Source: Thermopolyspora sp040678635
Lineage (GTDB): Bacteria > Actinomycetota > Actinomycetes > Streptosporangiales > Streptosporangiaceae
Assembly (NCBI RefSeq): GCF_040678635.1
Contig: NZ_JBFATZ010000004.1
Location: forward strand, 62,001-126,000
Reading direction: 5' to 3'
Length of the DNA stretch: 64,000 nucleotides
The notes beneath the pieces are model-generated. The model saw nothing but the letters and a program-made list of their open reading frames with translations. It ran no database searches and was not told where the DNA came from. The translations under genes and the position numbers were made by a program. The number at the start of each line of letters is the position of its first letter. Position 1 is the first letter of the stretch. This document shows positions 25,208 through 33,011 of this stretch, piece after piece.

Positions 25208-25961
25208 GGTCTCCTCCGGCCGTTGCGGTGAGGGGATGAGGCAGGGGGCGCCGATCGTCCGCCGGGCACGCCGAGGGACGGATTTCGGCATCCCTTCAAT
25301 GTACCCATACCTCGCGGTGTGGCAGCGCGTTCAGCGTGCGGGCGGCGTCCCTTCGCGGTTTCTTCGCAGGCTCCTTCGCGGGCTCCTTCGCAAGCTCCTT
25401 CGCGGGCTCCTTTGCGGCTGGGAGGGGCGGCGGGGCGGCCGTCCGCGTGCGCCCGGCCGTCGGCCGCGTTTCGGCGGGGGCGGGCGATGCGGGCTTCCCG
25501 GGCGTTACCGAACGGCGGGCGGGAACGCCTCCGGTTTCCCGCCACACGGAAGCCTTTTCCAGGGTTTCACAATGTGGGAGCGGACGATATTTCCGCCTCG
25601 GCCGCGGTGTTTTGAATGCTTCAGCCGTACCGGCGCCGAGGAATGGTCTCCGGCGGGGCGGGGTCCGGCATGATCAAAGTTCTCCGTCGGGCCAAGCAGC
25701 CATTAACCCGTAGTTATGATCAAACTACTGAACGTAAAATGCCAAGGAAGCGATCCGTGCAATCTACACCAAACCGTGACATATAAATGATCATGAGGCG
25801 TGCCCAAAGGATCCGGTGAATGGCAGGGCCGTACACATGTAACACCCGGAAAACGTTCATGTTGAGGCCCCACAGGGGGAGCTTTCACCCGGCTACACCT
25901 GGCATACTCCTGCTACCCCTCCCAATTCCCATACACCGCATTGGGCGAAAAGAGTACGGCC
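25208..25961. other. Intergenic, with a 12-bp repeat and an AT-rich stretch
   Basis: 25361-25417 holds four to five copies of a 12-bp CTCCTTCGCGGG-like unit. On the minus strand it reads as KEPAKE repeats within an unsupported 83-codon frame. 25680-25800 is markedly AT-richer than the surroundings and probably contains the promoter of the MHYT gene. No known riboswitch or RNA motif was recognised. Confidence 0.45.
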
Positions 25962-26885
25962 ATGCACCACATCAACCACTTCTCCCAAGGGTTGATCACC
26001 CCCCTGCTCGCTTATGCGATGTCCGTCGTCGGCTCGCTGCTCGGCTTGTTGTTCACCGCGCGAGCCCGCGGGGCGCAGGGGGCGGCGCGCGTGCGCTGGC
26101 TGCTCGGCGCCGCACTAGCGCTCGGCGGCACCGGAATCTGGGTGATGCACTTCATCGCGATGATGGGCTTCACCATCACCTTGGCGCCGATCAGGTACGA
26201 CGTCCAGCTCACCGCCGTGTCGGCCGTGGTGTCCGTCGTCGTGGTCGGGGCCGGTCTGCTGCTGGTCTCGTACGGCGGAGCCCGCCCGGCCCCGCTGCTC
26301 GGCGGCGGGCTGCTCACCGGGCTCGGCGTGGCGGCCATGCACTACATGGGCATGGCGGCGATGAACACCACGGTGGACCTGAGCTACAACCCGACGACGG
26401 TCGTGCTGTCGGTGGTCATCGCCGTGGCCGCGTCCACGACCGCGCTGTGGTTCACGGTCCGGGTGAGCGGCGTGCTGCGCACCCTCGGCGCGGCCCTGCT
26501 CATGGGCATCGCGGTCACCGGCATGCACTACACCGGCATGTTCTCGTTGAGCGTCAGCGGGTCGGTCGGGAACGAGCTTCCGCCGGGCGCCGCGGCCATC
26601 GACTTCCTGGTGCCGCTGCTGGTCGGCATCAGCCTGCTCACCGTCGGCCTGCTCATGGCCGTCATGCTCTCCCCCTCGGAGAAGGAGATGCGCAGCGAGG
26701 CCGAGCTGCTGGCGCGCATCGAGGAGCGGCGGGGCCAGATGCCCGCCACTCCCCCGGCCGCCCCGGCCGATGCCATGCCGCCCGCGGGCCCGCGGAACAC
26801 CTACGGCGGCGGCATGCGGCAGACGCCGCCTCCGCCTCCGCCGTCGGACCGGCCGTCGCTGTTCGACCCCCGCTCCCGCTCCTGA
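25962..26885 (+). CDS. MHYT-domain integral membrane protein
   Basis: 307 aa, seven hydrophobic segments with the MHYT triad set: VMHFIAMMGF, AMHYMGMAAM and GMHYTGMFSL. These conserved Met/His residues near the outer membrane face are thought to bind copper or a diatomic ligand. The Pro/Met-rich cytoplasmic tail carries no GGDEF, EAL or kinase domain, so this is a stand-alone sensor or metal-binding protein. The ATG at 25962 is preferred to an upstream TTG at 25941. Confidence 0.88.
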   Translation: MHHINHFSQGLITPLLAYAMSVVGSLLGLLFTARARGAQGAARVRWLLGAALALGGTGIWVMHFIAMMGFTITLAPIRYDVQLTAVSAVVSVVVVGAGLLLVSYGGARPAPLLGGGLLTGLGVAAMHYMGMAAMNTTVDLSYNPTTVVLSVVIAVAASTTALWFTVRVSGVLRTLGAALLMGIAVTGMHYTGMFSLSVSGSVGNELPPGAAAIDFLVPLLVGISLLTVGLLMAVMLSPSEKEMRSEAELLARIEERRGQMPATPPAAPADAMPPAGPRNTYGGGMRQTPPPPPPSDRPSLFDPRSRS

Positions 26886-27356
26886 CGCGCCGCGCCCTCC
26901 GACCGTGACCGGAGGGCGCGCGGTGAGAGCGAGGACCGCGGGTCGGGCCCTGACGCGGCGGAATACGCCGGTCAAGGACCATATGGCCGACGCCGGGCCG
27001 CGATGGCTCATGGCGAGCACGGCCGCCGCCACGTCAATGGGCGCGGAGGAAAGCCGCGGAGAGCGGGCGCGGGGACCGGTCAAAACGCGCGCCCGTGACC
27101 AGACGGCGGAGCGCGGCGCGCTCTCTCCGATCGCCCGCCCGCCGCCACACGGACGGCACGGGCGCCGCGGGCCCACCCCTGACGGCTCGCCCCTCCGCGA
27201 CCGCAGGGCACGCGGAGACGCACATACGCGAAGCGCCCCGGCATCCGGCGGAAAGCCGGGCCCCGAGGCGCTCCTTAACCGATCCCCATGGCCCTATGGT
27301 CCCTACAGCCGACCGCGTTGATTGCGGTGGCCATCGGCACGTCCGGCCGACCGGGA
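26886..27356. terminator. Intergenic between convergent genes, two hairpins
   Basis: GCGCCCTCCG (26893-26902) pairs with CGGAGGGCGC (26911-26920), 8 bases after the MHYT stop region, and fits a terminator stem. A second imperfect stem, AGCGCC...GGCGCT with inner CCCGGC/GCCGGG (27232-27272), lies 85 bases beyond the phosphofructokinase stop. Neither has a clear U-tract. No gene seen between. Confidence 0.5.
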
Positions 27357-28382
27357 TCAGCCGAAGAACACCTCGGCCTCCTCGTAACGCTCGACCGGCA
27401 CGGTCTTGAGCGTGTCGGTGGCCTCGTTGAGGCCGACCCGCACGATCTCGGTGCCGCGCAGCGCCACCATCTTGCCGAAGTCGCCGTCGTGCACGGCGTC
27501 GATCGCCTGCAGGCCGAACCGGGTGGCGAGCACGCGGTCGAACGCGGTGGGCGTGCCGCCGCGCTGGATGTGGCCGAGCACCGTGGTGCGGGCCTCCTTG
27601 CCGGTACGCTTCTCGATCTCCCGGGCGAGGGTCTCGCCGATGCCGCCGAGCCGTACGTGGCCGAAGGCGTCGAGCTCGCCGGTCTGCAGCGCCATCTGGC
27701 CCTCGACCGGGTGCGCCCCCTCGGCCACCACGATGATCGGCGAGTAGCGGGTCTTGAACCGGCTCTCGACGTAGGCGCAGACGCGGTCGATGTCGAACGG
27801 CTTCTCCGGGATGAGGATGACGTTCGCGCCCGCGGCCATGCCGGCGTGCAGCGCGATCCAGCCCGCGTGCCGGCCCATGACCTCGCAGATCAGGGCGCGG
27901 TGGTGGGACTCGGCCGTGGTGTGCAGGCGGTCGATCGCCTCCATGGCGATGTTGACGGCCGTGTCGAAGCCGAAGGTGTAGTCGGTGGCGTTGAGGTCGT
28001 TGTCGATCGTCTTGGGTACGCCCACGACGTTGACGTCGCGCTCGGACAGTTGCCGGGCCACGCCGAGGGTGTCCTCGCCGCCGATGGCGATGAGGGCGTC
28101 GACGCCGGCGTTCGCCAGATTCTCCTTGATCTTCTCGACGCCACCTTCGATCTTCATGGGGTTGGTGCGCGACGAGCCGAGGATGGTGCCGCCGCGGGGC
28201 AGGATGCCACGGACCGCCTGGATGTCCAGCGGCATCGTCTCGCCCTCGAGCGGGCCACGCCAGCCATCGCGGAACCCGACGAACTCGTGGCCGTAGACAC
28301 CGATTCCCTTGCGGACCACGGCCCGGATCACGGCGTTGAGACCGGGGCAGTCGCCGCCTCCGGTGAGCACTCCTATGCGCAT
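27357..28382 (-). CDS. pfkA: 6-Phosphofructokinase with PPi-type active-site residues
   Basis: 341 aa. GGGDCPGLNAVIR (8-20), GGEDTLG (101-107), PKTIDNDL (123-130), ESHHRALICEVMGRHAGW and GHIQRGG define the PFK fold. Residues 104 and 124 are Asp and Lys. In this family Gly104/Gly124 go with ATP and Asp104/Lys124 with pyrophosphate, as in the Amycolatopsis methanolica enzyme, so a PPi-dependent, reversible phosphofructokinase is predicted. The ATG at 28382 has GGGAGGAA upstream. The gene stands alone. Confidence 0.93.
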   Translation of the reverse strand: MRIGVLTGGGDCPGLNAVIRAVVRKGIGVYGHEFVGFRDGWRGPLEGETMPLDIQAVRGILPRGGTILGSSRTNPMKIEGGVEKIKENLANAGVDALIAIGGEDTLGVARQLSERDVNVVGVPKTIDNDLNATDYTFGFDTAVNIAMEAIDRLHTTAESHHRALICEVMGRHAGWIALHAGMAAGANVILIPEKPFDIDRVCAYVESRFKTRYSPIIVVAEGAHPVEGQMALQTGELDAFGHVRLGGIGETLAREIEKRTGKEARTTVLGHIQRGGTPTAFDRVLATRFGLQAIDAVHDGDFGKMVALRGTEIVRVGLNEATDTLKTVPVERYEEAEVFFG

Positions 28383-28593
28383 TGCGGGTTCCTCCCGATG
28401 GGACTTCAAACGATCAGATGCGGGTGATCACGGGGCCGGTTCCGGGCCACCCGCAGCCTGTATTCACCATCCCCCCAGGCTGCCCACGACGAAGCGGGCG
28501 ACACGGACCGACAACGCAACCGAAATTGTGCCGCAGGCACCGGAACTGGTCTAGACCAAACGGCCACACCCATGCTAACGAGGGACCTTATAC

Positions 28594-28606
28594 TTGACCA
28601 AGTCAA
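28594..28606. promoter_or_regulatory. Candidate MarR operator TTGAC-CAA-GTCAA
   Basis: A perfect 5-bp inverted repeat with a 3-bp spacer, 21 bases before the ATG of the MarR-GNAT gene. Position and symmetry suit autorepression. No experimental support; short palindromes also occur by chance. Confidence 0.45.
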
Positions 28607-28627
28607 CGGATTAGTTGAGGTGAGCAA

Positions 28628-29536
28628 ATGGATACCGTCGCGACCGTCCGTGCCTTCAACCGCTTCTACACCGAGCACATCGGGGTTCTCCAGGCGGGTC
28701 TGCTCGACACCCCCTACTCCCTCACCGAGGCCCGGGTGCTGTTCGAGATCGGGGTACGGGACGCCTGCGAGACCGGCGAGCTGCGCCGCATGCTCGGGCT
28801 CGACGCCGGATACCTCAGCCGCATCCTGTCCCGGTTCGAGGCCGACGGCCTGGTCACGCGGGAGCGTTCGGCCGCCGACGCCCGCCGCCAGGTCGTACGG
28901 CTCACCGCCGCCGGGCGAAAGACCCGCGACATGCTCGACAAACGCTCGGCCGAGCAGGTCGGCCGCGTGCTCGCGCCGCTCACCGAGGAGGACCGGCGGC
29001 GGCTCGTGGCGGCGATGGGGGTGATCCAGGAGATCCTCGGCGGCTCCCGCGGGGCCGAGCCGTACGTGATCCGCCCGCCCCGACGCGGCGACCTCGGCTG
29101 GGTGCTGCACCGGCACGCGGTGCTCTACCACGACGAGTACGGCTGGGACGAGACCTTCGAGGAGCTCGTCCTGGGCATCGTCGGCGATTACCTGGCCGGT
29201 CTGGACGACAAGGGGCAGGCGGCCTGGGTCGCCGAGGTGCGCGGCGAGCCGGTGGGGTTCGTCGCCTGCATGCGCGAGGACGCCGAGACCGCGCGGCTGC
29301 GCCTGTTCTTCGTCGAGCCGTCCGCCCGGAACATGGGCATCGGCAGCCGTCTGGTGGAGGAGTGCCTGCGCTTCGCCCGCCTGGCCGGGTACCGGCGGAT
29401 CGTGCTGTCGACCTACAGCGTGCTCGCCGACGCCCGGCGGGTCTACCAGCGCGCGGGCTTCCGGCTCGCCGAGGAGCAGCCCGAACACGCCTTCGGCAAG
29501 GACCTGGTCAGCCAGACCTGGTCCCGCGATCTGTAA
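28628..29536 (+). CDS. MarR-type winged-helix regulator fused to a GNAT acetyltransferase
   Basis: 302 aa. Residues ~1-140 form a MarR winged helix (LTEARVLFEI, DAGYLSRILSRFEADGLV, the DARRQVVRLT wing). Residues ~148-302 form a GNAT domain with VRGEPVGFVACM, LRLFFVEPSARNMGIGSRL (acetyl-CoA loop) and VYQRAGFRL. This fusion is a known actinobacterial and proteobacterial architecture whose substrate is usually unknown. GGTGAG lies 4 bases before the ATG. A TTGAC/GTCAA palindrome precedes it. Confidence 0.9.
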   Translation: MDTVATVRAFNRFYTEHIGVLQAGLLDTPYSLTEARVLFEIGVRDACETGELRRMLGLDAGYLSRILSRFEADGLVTRERSAADARRQVVRLTAAGRKTRDMLDKRSAEQVGRVLAPLTEEDRRRLVAAMGVIQEILGGSRGAEPYVIRPPRRGDLGWVLHRHAVLYHDEYGWDETFEELVLGIVGDYLAGLDDKGQAAWVAEVRGEPVGFVACMREDAETARLRLFFVEPSARNMGIGSRLVEECLRFARLAGYRRIVLSTYSVLADARRVYQRAGFRLAEEQPEHAFGKDLVSQTWSRDL

Positions 29537-29712
29537 GCCCGCGCTAGGTGTCGCCCGCGCCGCGGACACGTTCGGCGTCGTCCCCCAGTCGACGGCCCTC
29601 AGTCGGCGCAGCGGCGCGGGGCCCACCGATTTACCTCCAATTCGCCCGGCGAGCACCGGCGACGCCGAGTATCCGGTCGGCGGCGGGCTCAAGCGACCGT
29701 GATCCGGCCGGC

Positions 29713-30879
29713 TCAGCCCTCGGTCCCCCGCCCGAACGGGCCGGTGACCGCGTAGGTGACCCCGTCGGTGCCCGCCACCGCTCCCGTGGTGCCGCGCTGG
29801 GACGAGAAGTAGAGGTGGCGGCCGTCGGGGGAGAACGCCGCGCCGGTGATCGCGGAGGCGTCATGTCCTATGAGGCGGAGGAACGGCGAGGCCGTCCCAT
29901 CGGGGCTCAGCACGTCGATCGTCATGGCCGGCCCGGCCGCGAACACCTCCCCCGACCGCGTCGGCGGCAGAGGCGGCGGAGACGAGGGACGGGGGTCGGC
30001 CTGAATGCTGTGGCTCACGGAGTCGTACGACCACAGCAGGCCGTCGGCGGTGACGAAACGGCAGACGCCGTCCGCGTAGTGGCATCCCGTGGGCCGGTCG
30101 AACCGCCGGGCGCCGACCACCTGGTGCCGGGCGGGTTCGATCAGGGCCGCCGGGTTGGGCACCCGCCGCCAGATGATCGCGTCCGGCCGGTCGGCCGCGC
30201 CGACGAGGACCTGCAACGTCCCGGACGTCAGGTCGCCCCACTCGTCGGGGACGAAGCGGTAGAAACAGCCGTCGGGCTCGTCCTCGGTCAGATAGATGAC
30301 CCGGCGATCCGGGTCGCACGCCATGCTCTCGTGCGTGAAGCGGCCCATCGACAGGCGGGGCATCGCGGCGGCGACGCCGTACGGGTCGCACTCGAAGATC
30401 CGGCCGCCGGGGATCGCCTCCCCCGACAGCCACGTGTTCCAGGGCGTGGCGCATCCCGCGCCGTTGACGTTGGTCCCCGACAGGATGCGATACGCCCCCC
30501 GCGTCGCCCCATCCGCCGCGAAACGCACCGCCGAGACGCCGCCCAGCAGGGGTGTCTCGGAGTTGGACACGTAAATCCAGCCGTCTCCGTCGCGAAAGCA
30601 GGCCCCACCACCGGGCGCCGAGTGCCACACCATCCCCGCGCTCTTATATCCGGAACGCGCGACGACGTGAACCTGGAACCCCTCCGGCAGCGCGACGCCG
30701 TTCTCGTCCCCGGTTCGAAGGGGACCGTAGGGGCCATGCCCCAGCGGCGCATGCGCCGGCCTCCACAGCGGACCGCTCACGACGGCACGCTCGGCGACGA
30801 CAGGCCGCGGCCCGGCCCCGCGCCCATTGACGCCCAGGCCCGTGAGCGTCCCCGGCCGATGGAACCTCGTGCGGGACAT
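29713..30879 (-). CDS. PhoX-like (DUF839) beta-propeller protein
   Basis: 388 aa. Motifs of the PhoX family: SNSETPLLGGVSAVRF, NGAGCATPWNTWLSGEA, THESMACDPDRRVIYLTED and FYRFVP. In PhoX these positions ligate Ca/Fe for phosphoester hydrolysis, but this is shorter than secreted PhoX (over 550 aa) and has no Tat or Sec signal. Phosphatase activity is thus uncertain. The ATG at 30879 follows GGGGAGGCAC. Stands alone, converging on the MarR-GNAT gene. Confidence 0.8.
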   Translation of the reverse strand: MSRTRFHRPGTLTGLGVNGRGAGPRPVVAERAVVSGPLWRPAHAPLGHGPYGPLRTGDENGVALPEGFQVHVVARSGYKSAGMVWHSAPGGGACFRDGDGWIYVSNSETPLLGGVSAVRFAADGATRGAYRILSGTNVNGAGCATPWNTWLSGEAIPGGRIFECDPYGVAAAMPRLSMGRFTHESMACDPDRRVIYLTEDEPDGCFYRFVPDEWGDLTSGTLQVLVGAADRPDAIIWRRVPNPAALIEPARHQVVGARRFDRPTGCHYADGVCRFVTADGLLWSYDSVSHSIQADPRPSSPPPLPPTRSGEVFAAGPAMTIDVLSPDGTASPFLRLIGHDASAITGAAFSPDGRHLYFSSQRGTTGAVAGTDGVTYAVTGPFGRGTEG

Positions 30880-31362
30880 GAGTGCCTCCCCAACAGCACT
30901 CGGCGACGAACGCCGCGTCATATGACGTCGGCGTGCAAACCCACGCTACGCGCGTGTCCCGCCCACACGGGGGCATTCAGGTGAACGACAGGCGTTTCTC
31001 CTGCCATCCCCACGCGAAGACACGGTGAAGCCGCGCGTCCGCCGTTCCAGCACGCCATGATCCCGACAAGACACCTCGGTCGGCCGCCGTCACCCCCACC
31101 ACACAAGCCATAGGAGAGGTGATCGCCCGGCTCTCAGCACTGCCTGGCACCGGGCACGGCCCTCGTAAAGCTCAGGTTTCTCAGGGAAACCCGGCACCAT
31201 GCCCACGGCGAGAAGTACTCAAGCCGCAGCGGTGACACGGCGGCGACGCGTTCACGGCACAGCCCGATGGTGCCGACTCAGCCCTACAGCCTGGGCTGGA
31301 GTGCGTTAAGCCCACAGAGAGCCCGTGCCCGGCGGGATCAGCGGCGGGGCGGGCGAGCGGAC
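30880..31362. other. Intergenic, nothing recognised
   Basis: About 480 bases between the PhoX-like start and the inverted repeat near dps. No frame shows a known family, and no tRNA, repeat or terminator stands out. Confidence 0.5.
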
Positions 31363-31487
31363 ACGAGCCACCCACCACCCTCGCCGACGAGAGGCCCCTC
31401 GAGGCTGCGGCGCACACACGGCCCCGTGTCGGGCACAGGGCCGGGGCGCTGCGGCCCGTCGGTGGCGAGGGGTGGTGGGTGGTCGTG
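31363..31487. repeat. Large inverted repeat at the 3' end of dps
   Basis: Left arm about 31363-31390 (core CCACCCACCACCCTCGCC) and right arm about 31457-31487 (core GGCGAGGGGTGGTGGGTGG) are complementary over ~18 bp with one bulge, and further pairs extend both ways. The ~66-base loop has its own stem (GGCCCCGTGTC / CAGGGCCGGGG). It starts 9 bases after the dps stop in transcription direction, so may act as a terminator or mRNA-stabilising structure. Confidence 0.65.
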
Positions 31488-31495
31488 GGCGGTGG

Positions 31496-31963
31496 TCAGC
31501 GCTGGGCCTGGATCATCCAGTGCTGCTGTTCCAGGTCCTGGGACGCCTCTATCAGTAGGTCCTGGGTAACCGGGTCGGTCTCCTCGGTCCTCTCGACGCG
31601 CTCCCGCATGCGGCGGTTGATGCCCTCAAGCAGTTCGGTGAAGGCCTCGACGACCTGGGTGTCCTGGATGTATCCGGCGTTGAGCTGCTTGAGCTGGGTC
31701 TCCCGCGCCACTGTGCCGCTGCGGCCGTCCGGGTTCACGCCGATCGCGATCGCCCGCTCGGCCACCACGTCCATGTGCTTGCGCGCGATGGCGACGATGT
31801 CGTCGAGTTGCAGGTGCAGCGAGCGGAAGTTGCGGCCCATGAGGTTCCAGTGCGCCTGCTTGGCCAGCAGCGACAAGTCGACAAGGTCGATCAGGGCGCC
31901 CTGGAGGCACTCGCCGACGATCTTCCTGTCAGCGTCGGAGAGCGGGCTGGTGATCGTGGACAT
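31496..31963 (-). CDS. dps: Dps-family ferritin-like protein
   Basis: 155 aa, usual Dps length. The ferroxidase-site residues are visible: His in KQAHWNLMG (about 36-44), then H..LD..V..AR.H.D..AER with its Asp and Glu. Forms a 12-mer that oxidises and stores iron and protects DNA. The ATG at 31963 follows CAGGAGGACC. The N-terminal tail is short and not Lys-rich, so direct DNA binding is uncertain. Confidence 0.92.
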   Translation of the reverse strand: MSTITSPLSDADRKIVGECLQGALIDLVDLSLLAKQAHWNLMGRNFRSLHLQLDDIVAIARKHMDVVAERAIAIGVNPDGRSGTVARETQLKQLNAGYIQDTQVVEAFTELLEGINRRMRERVERTEETDPVTQDLLIEASQDLEQQHWMIQAQR

Positions 31964-32067
31964 TGTGGTCCTCCTGTGATCCGTTCACCTGGGCGTTCGC
32001 CCATCGGTCAGCGGGCGTCCCCCTACCCGGGTCTTTCGCCGGTATGCGTCGTCCCCGCAATCATTAT

Positions 32068-32092
32068 TGACACTGTCATCGTTACAGTGTCA
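32068..32092. promoter_or_regulatory. Operator-like palindrome upstream of the MerR-like gene
   Basis: TGACACTGT and ACAGTGTCA are perfect 9-bp arms around CATCGTT. The left arm overlaps a TTGACA -35-like hexamer (32067-32072). It lies 10 bases before the MerR-like ATG, the usual place for autoregulatory MerR binding, and also faces the dps promoter region. Confidence 0.65.
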
Positions 32093-32102
32093 TCGTAGAG
32101 GT

Positions 32103-33011
32103 ATGAGCGAGACGTGGACGATCGGAGAGCTTGCCGAGCGCGCGGCCGAGGCCCTGCGGGCTTCCGCCGACACCGGCGAGGGGCTCGGCGCGCCGTCGCT
32201 CAACGGTCGTGTCAGGGACGTGCCCAACGAGCGGCTCATCCGCTGGTACACGACGATCGGCTTGCTCGATCCGCCCCTGGCACGGCGCGGACGCGTCGCC
32301 CTCTACGGCATGCGCCACCTGGCGCAACTCGTCGCGATCAAACGCCGTCAGGCGGCGGGTCGCTCCATCGCCGAGATTCAGGTCGAGCTCGCGGGGGCGA
32401 CCGACGCCACCCTTGCGGCGATCGCCGGGCTGTCCTTCTCCCCCGGGTTCCCCGATGGGACGTCGCCCTCGGCGTCGATTTCATCGGGTGCTCCGGCCGC
32501 CGACGCGCCTGTGCGCTCCGTGCCGCCCGCCGCACCACCCGCCGTGCCGCCCGCCACACCGCCCACCGCGCCGCTCGTCGTACCGTCCCCTGGGCGGGCC
32601 GCCGTCCGGCCTCCCGAGCGGGCTCCTTCGCCCAGGGCCGCCCGGCGCGACACCCCCGACCGGTTCTGGGCGCGGGACGCGGCGGCCGGGCGGACCTCCG
32701 CGCCGGAGGCGGGGAGTCGGCAGGTCAGGTCGCTGGAGGCACCGCCTTCGGAGTCCGTCCCGAAACCGGCCGTCACGGTCCGCCCGCCCGCGGCGTACCA
32801 CGACGAACCCGCCGAGCGGAACGCCGCTCCTCCCCTTCCGGAACTGATCCAGGGCATCAGGCTCTCGCCTTCGGCGACCCTGCTCCTCGGCCCCACTCTT
32901 CGCCCGCTGGGCGGCGACGACCTCGCGGCCATCGCCGCCACCGCGCGCCCCCTGCTCGACGCGCTGTACGAGCGCGGACTCATCGACGACGCCTCAAGGG
33001 AGATCCGATGA
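32103..33011 (+). CDS. MerR-like transcriptional regulator with long Pro/Ala linker
   Basis: 302 aa. The N-terminal ~95 residues are a MerR-type winged helix (WTIGELAERA, NERLIRWYTTIGLLDPP, YGMRHLAQLVAIKRRQAAG, SIAEIQ), with an unusual insert between helix 1 and the wing. A low-complexity Pro/Ala region follows (about 115-235), then a conserved-looking C-terminus (LPELIQGIRLSPSATLLLG...LYERGLID) that may sense a ligand or partner. Its stop overlaps the VIT/VWA start (ATGA), so the two are co-translated. No metal-binding Cys set, so not a classical metal sensor. Confidence 0.82.
   Translation: MSETWTIGELAERAAEALRASADTGEGLGAPSLNGRVRDVPNERLIRWYTTIGLLDPPLARRGRVALYGMRHLAQLVAIKRRQAAGRSIAEIQVELAGATDATLAAIAGLSFSPGFPDGTSPSASISSGAPAADAPVRSVPPAAPPAVPPATPPTAPLVVPSPGRAAVRPPERAPSPRAARRDTPDRFWARDAAAGRTSAPEAGSRQVRSLEAPPSESVPKPAVTVRPPAAYHDEPAERNAAPPLPELIQGIRLSPSATLLLGPTLRPLGGDDLAAIAATARPLLDALYERGLIDDASREIR

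Noticed and set aside
25296..25547. Minus-strand 83-codon frame with KEPAKE repeats.
   Set aside because: It is explained by a 12-bp DNA repeat; no ribosome site, family or context supports translation.
25680..25961. Possible riboswitch (c-di-AMP or cobalamin type) upstream of the MHYT gene.
   Set aside because: None of the conserved core motifs of those classes could be found.
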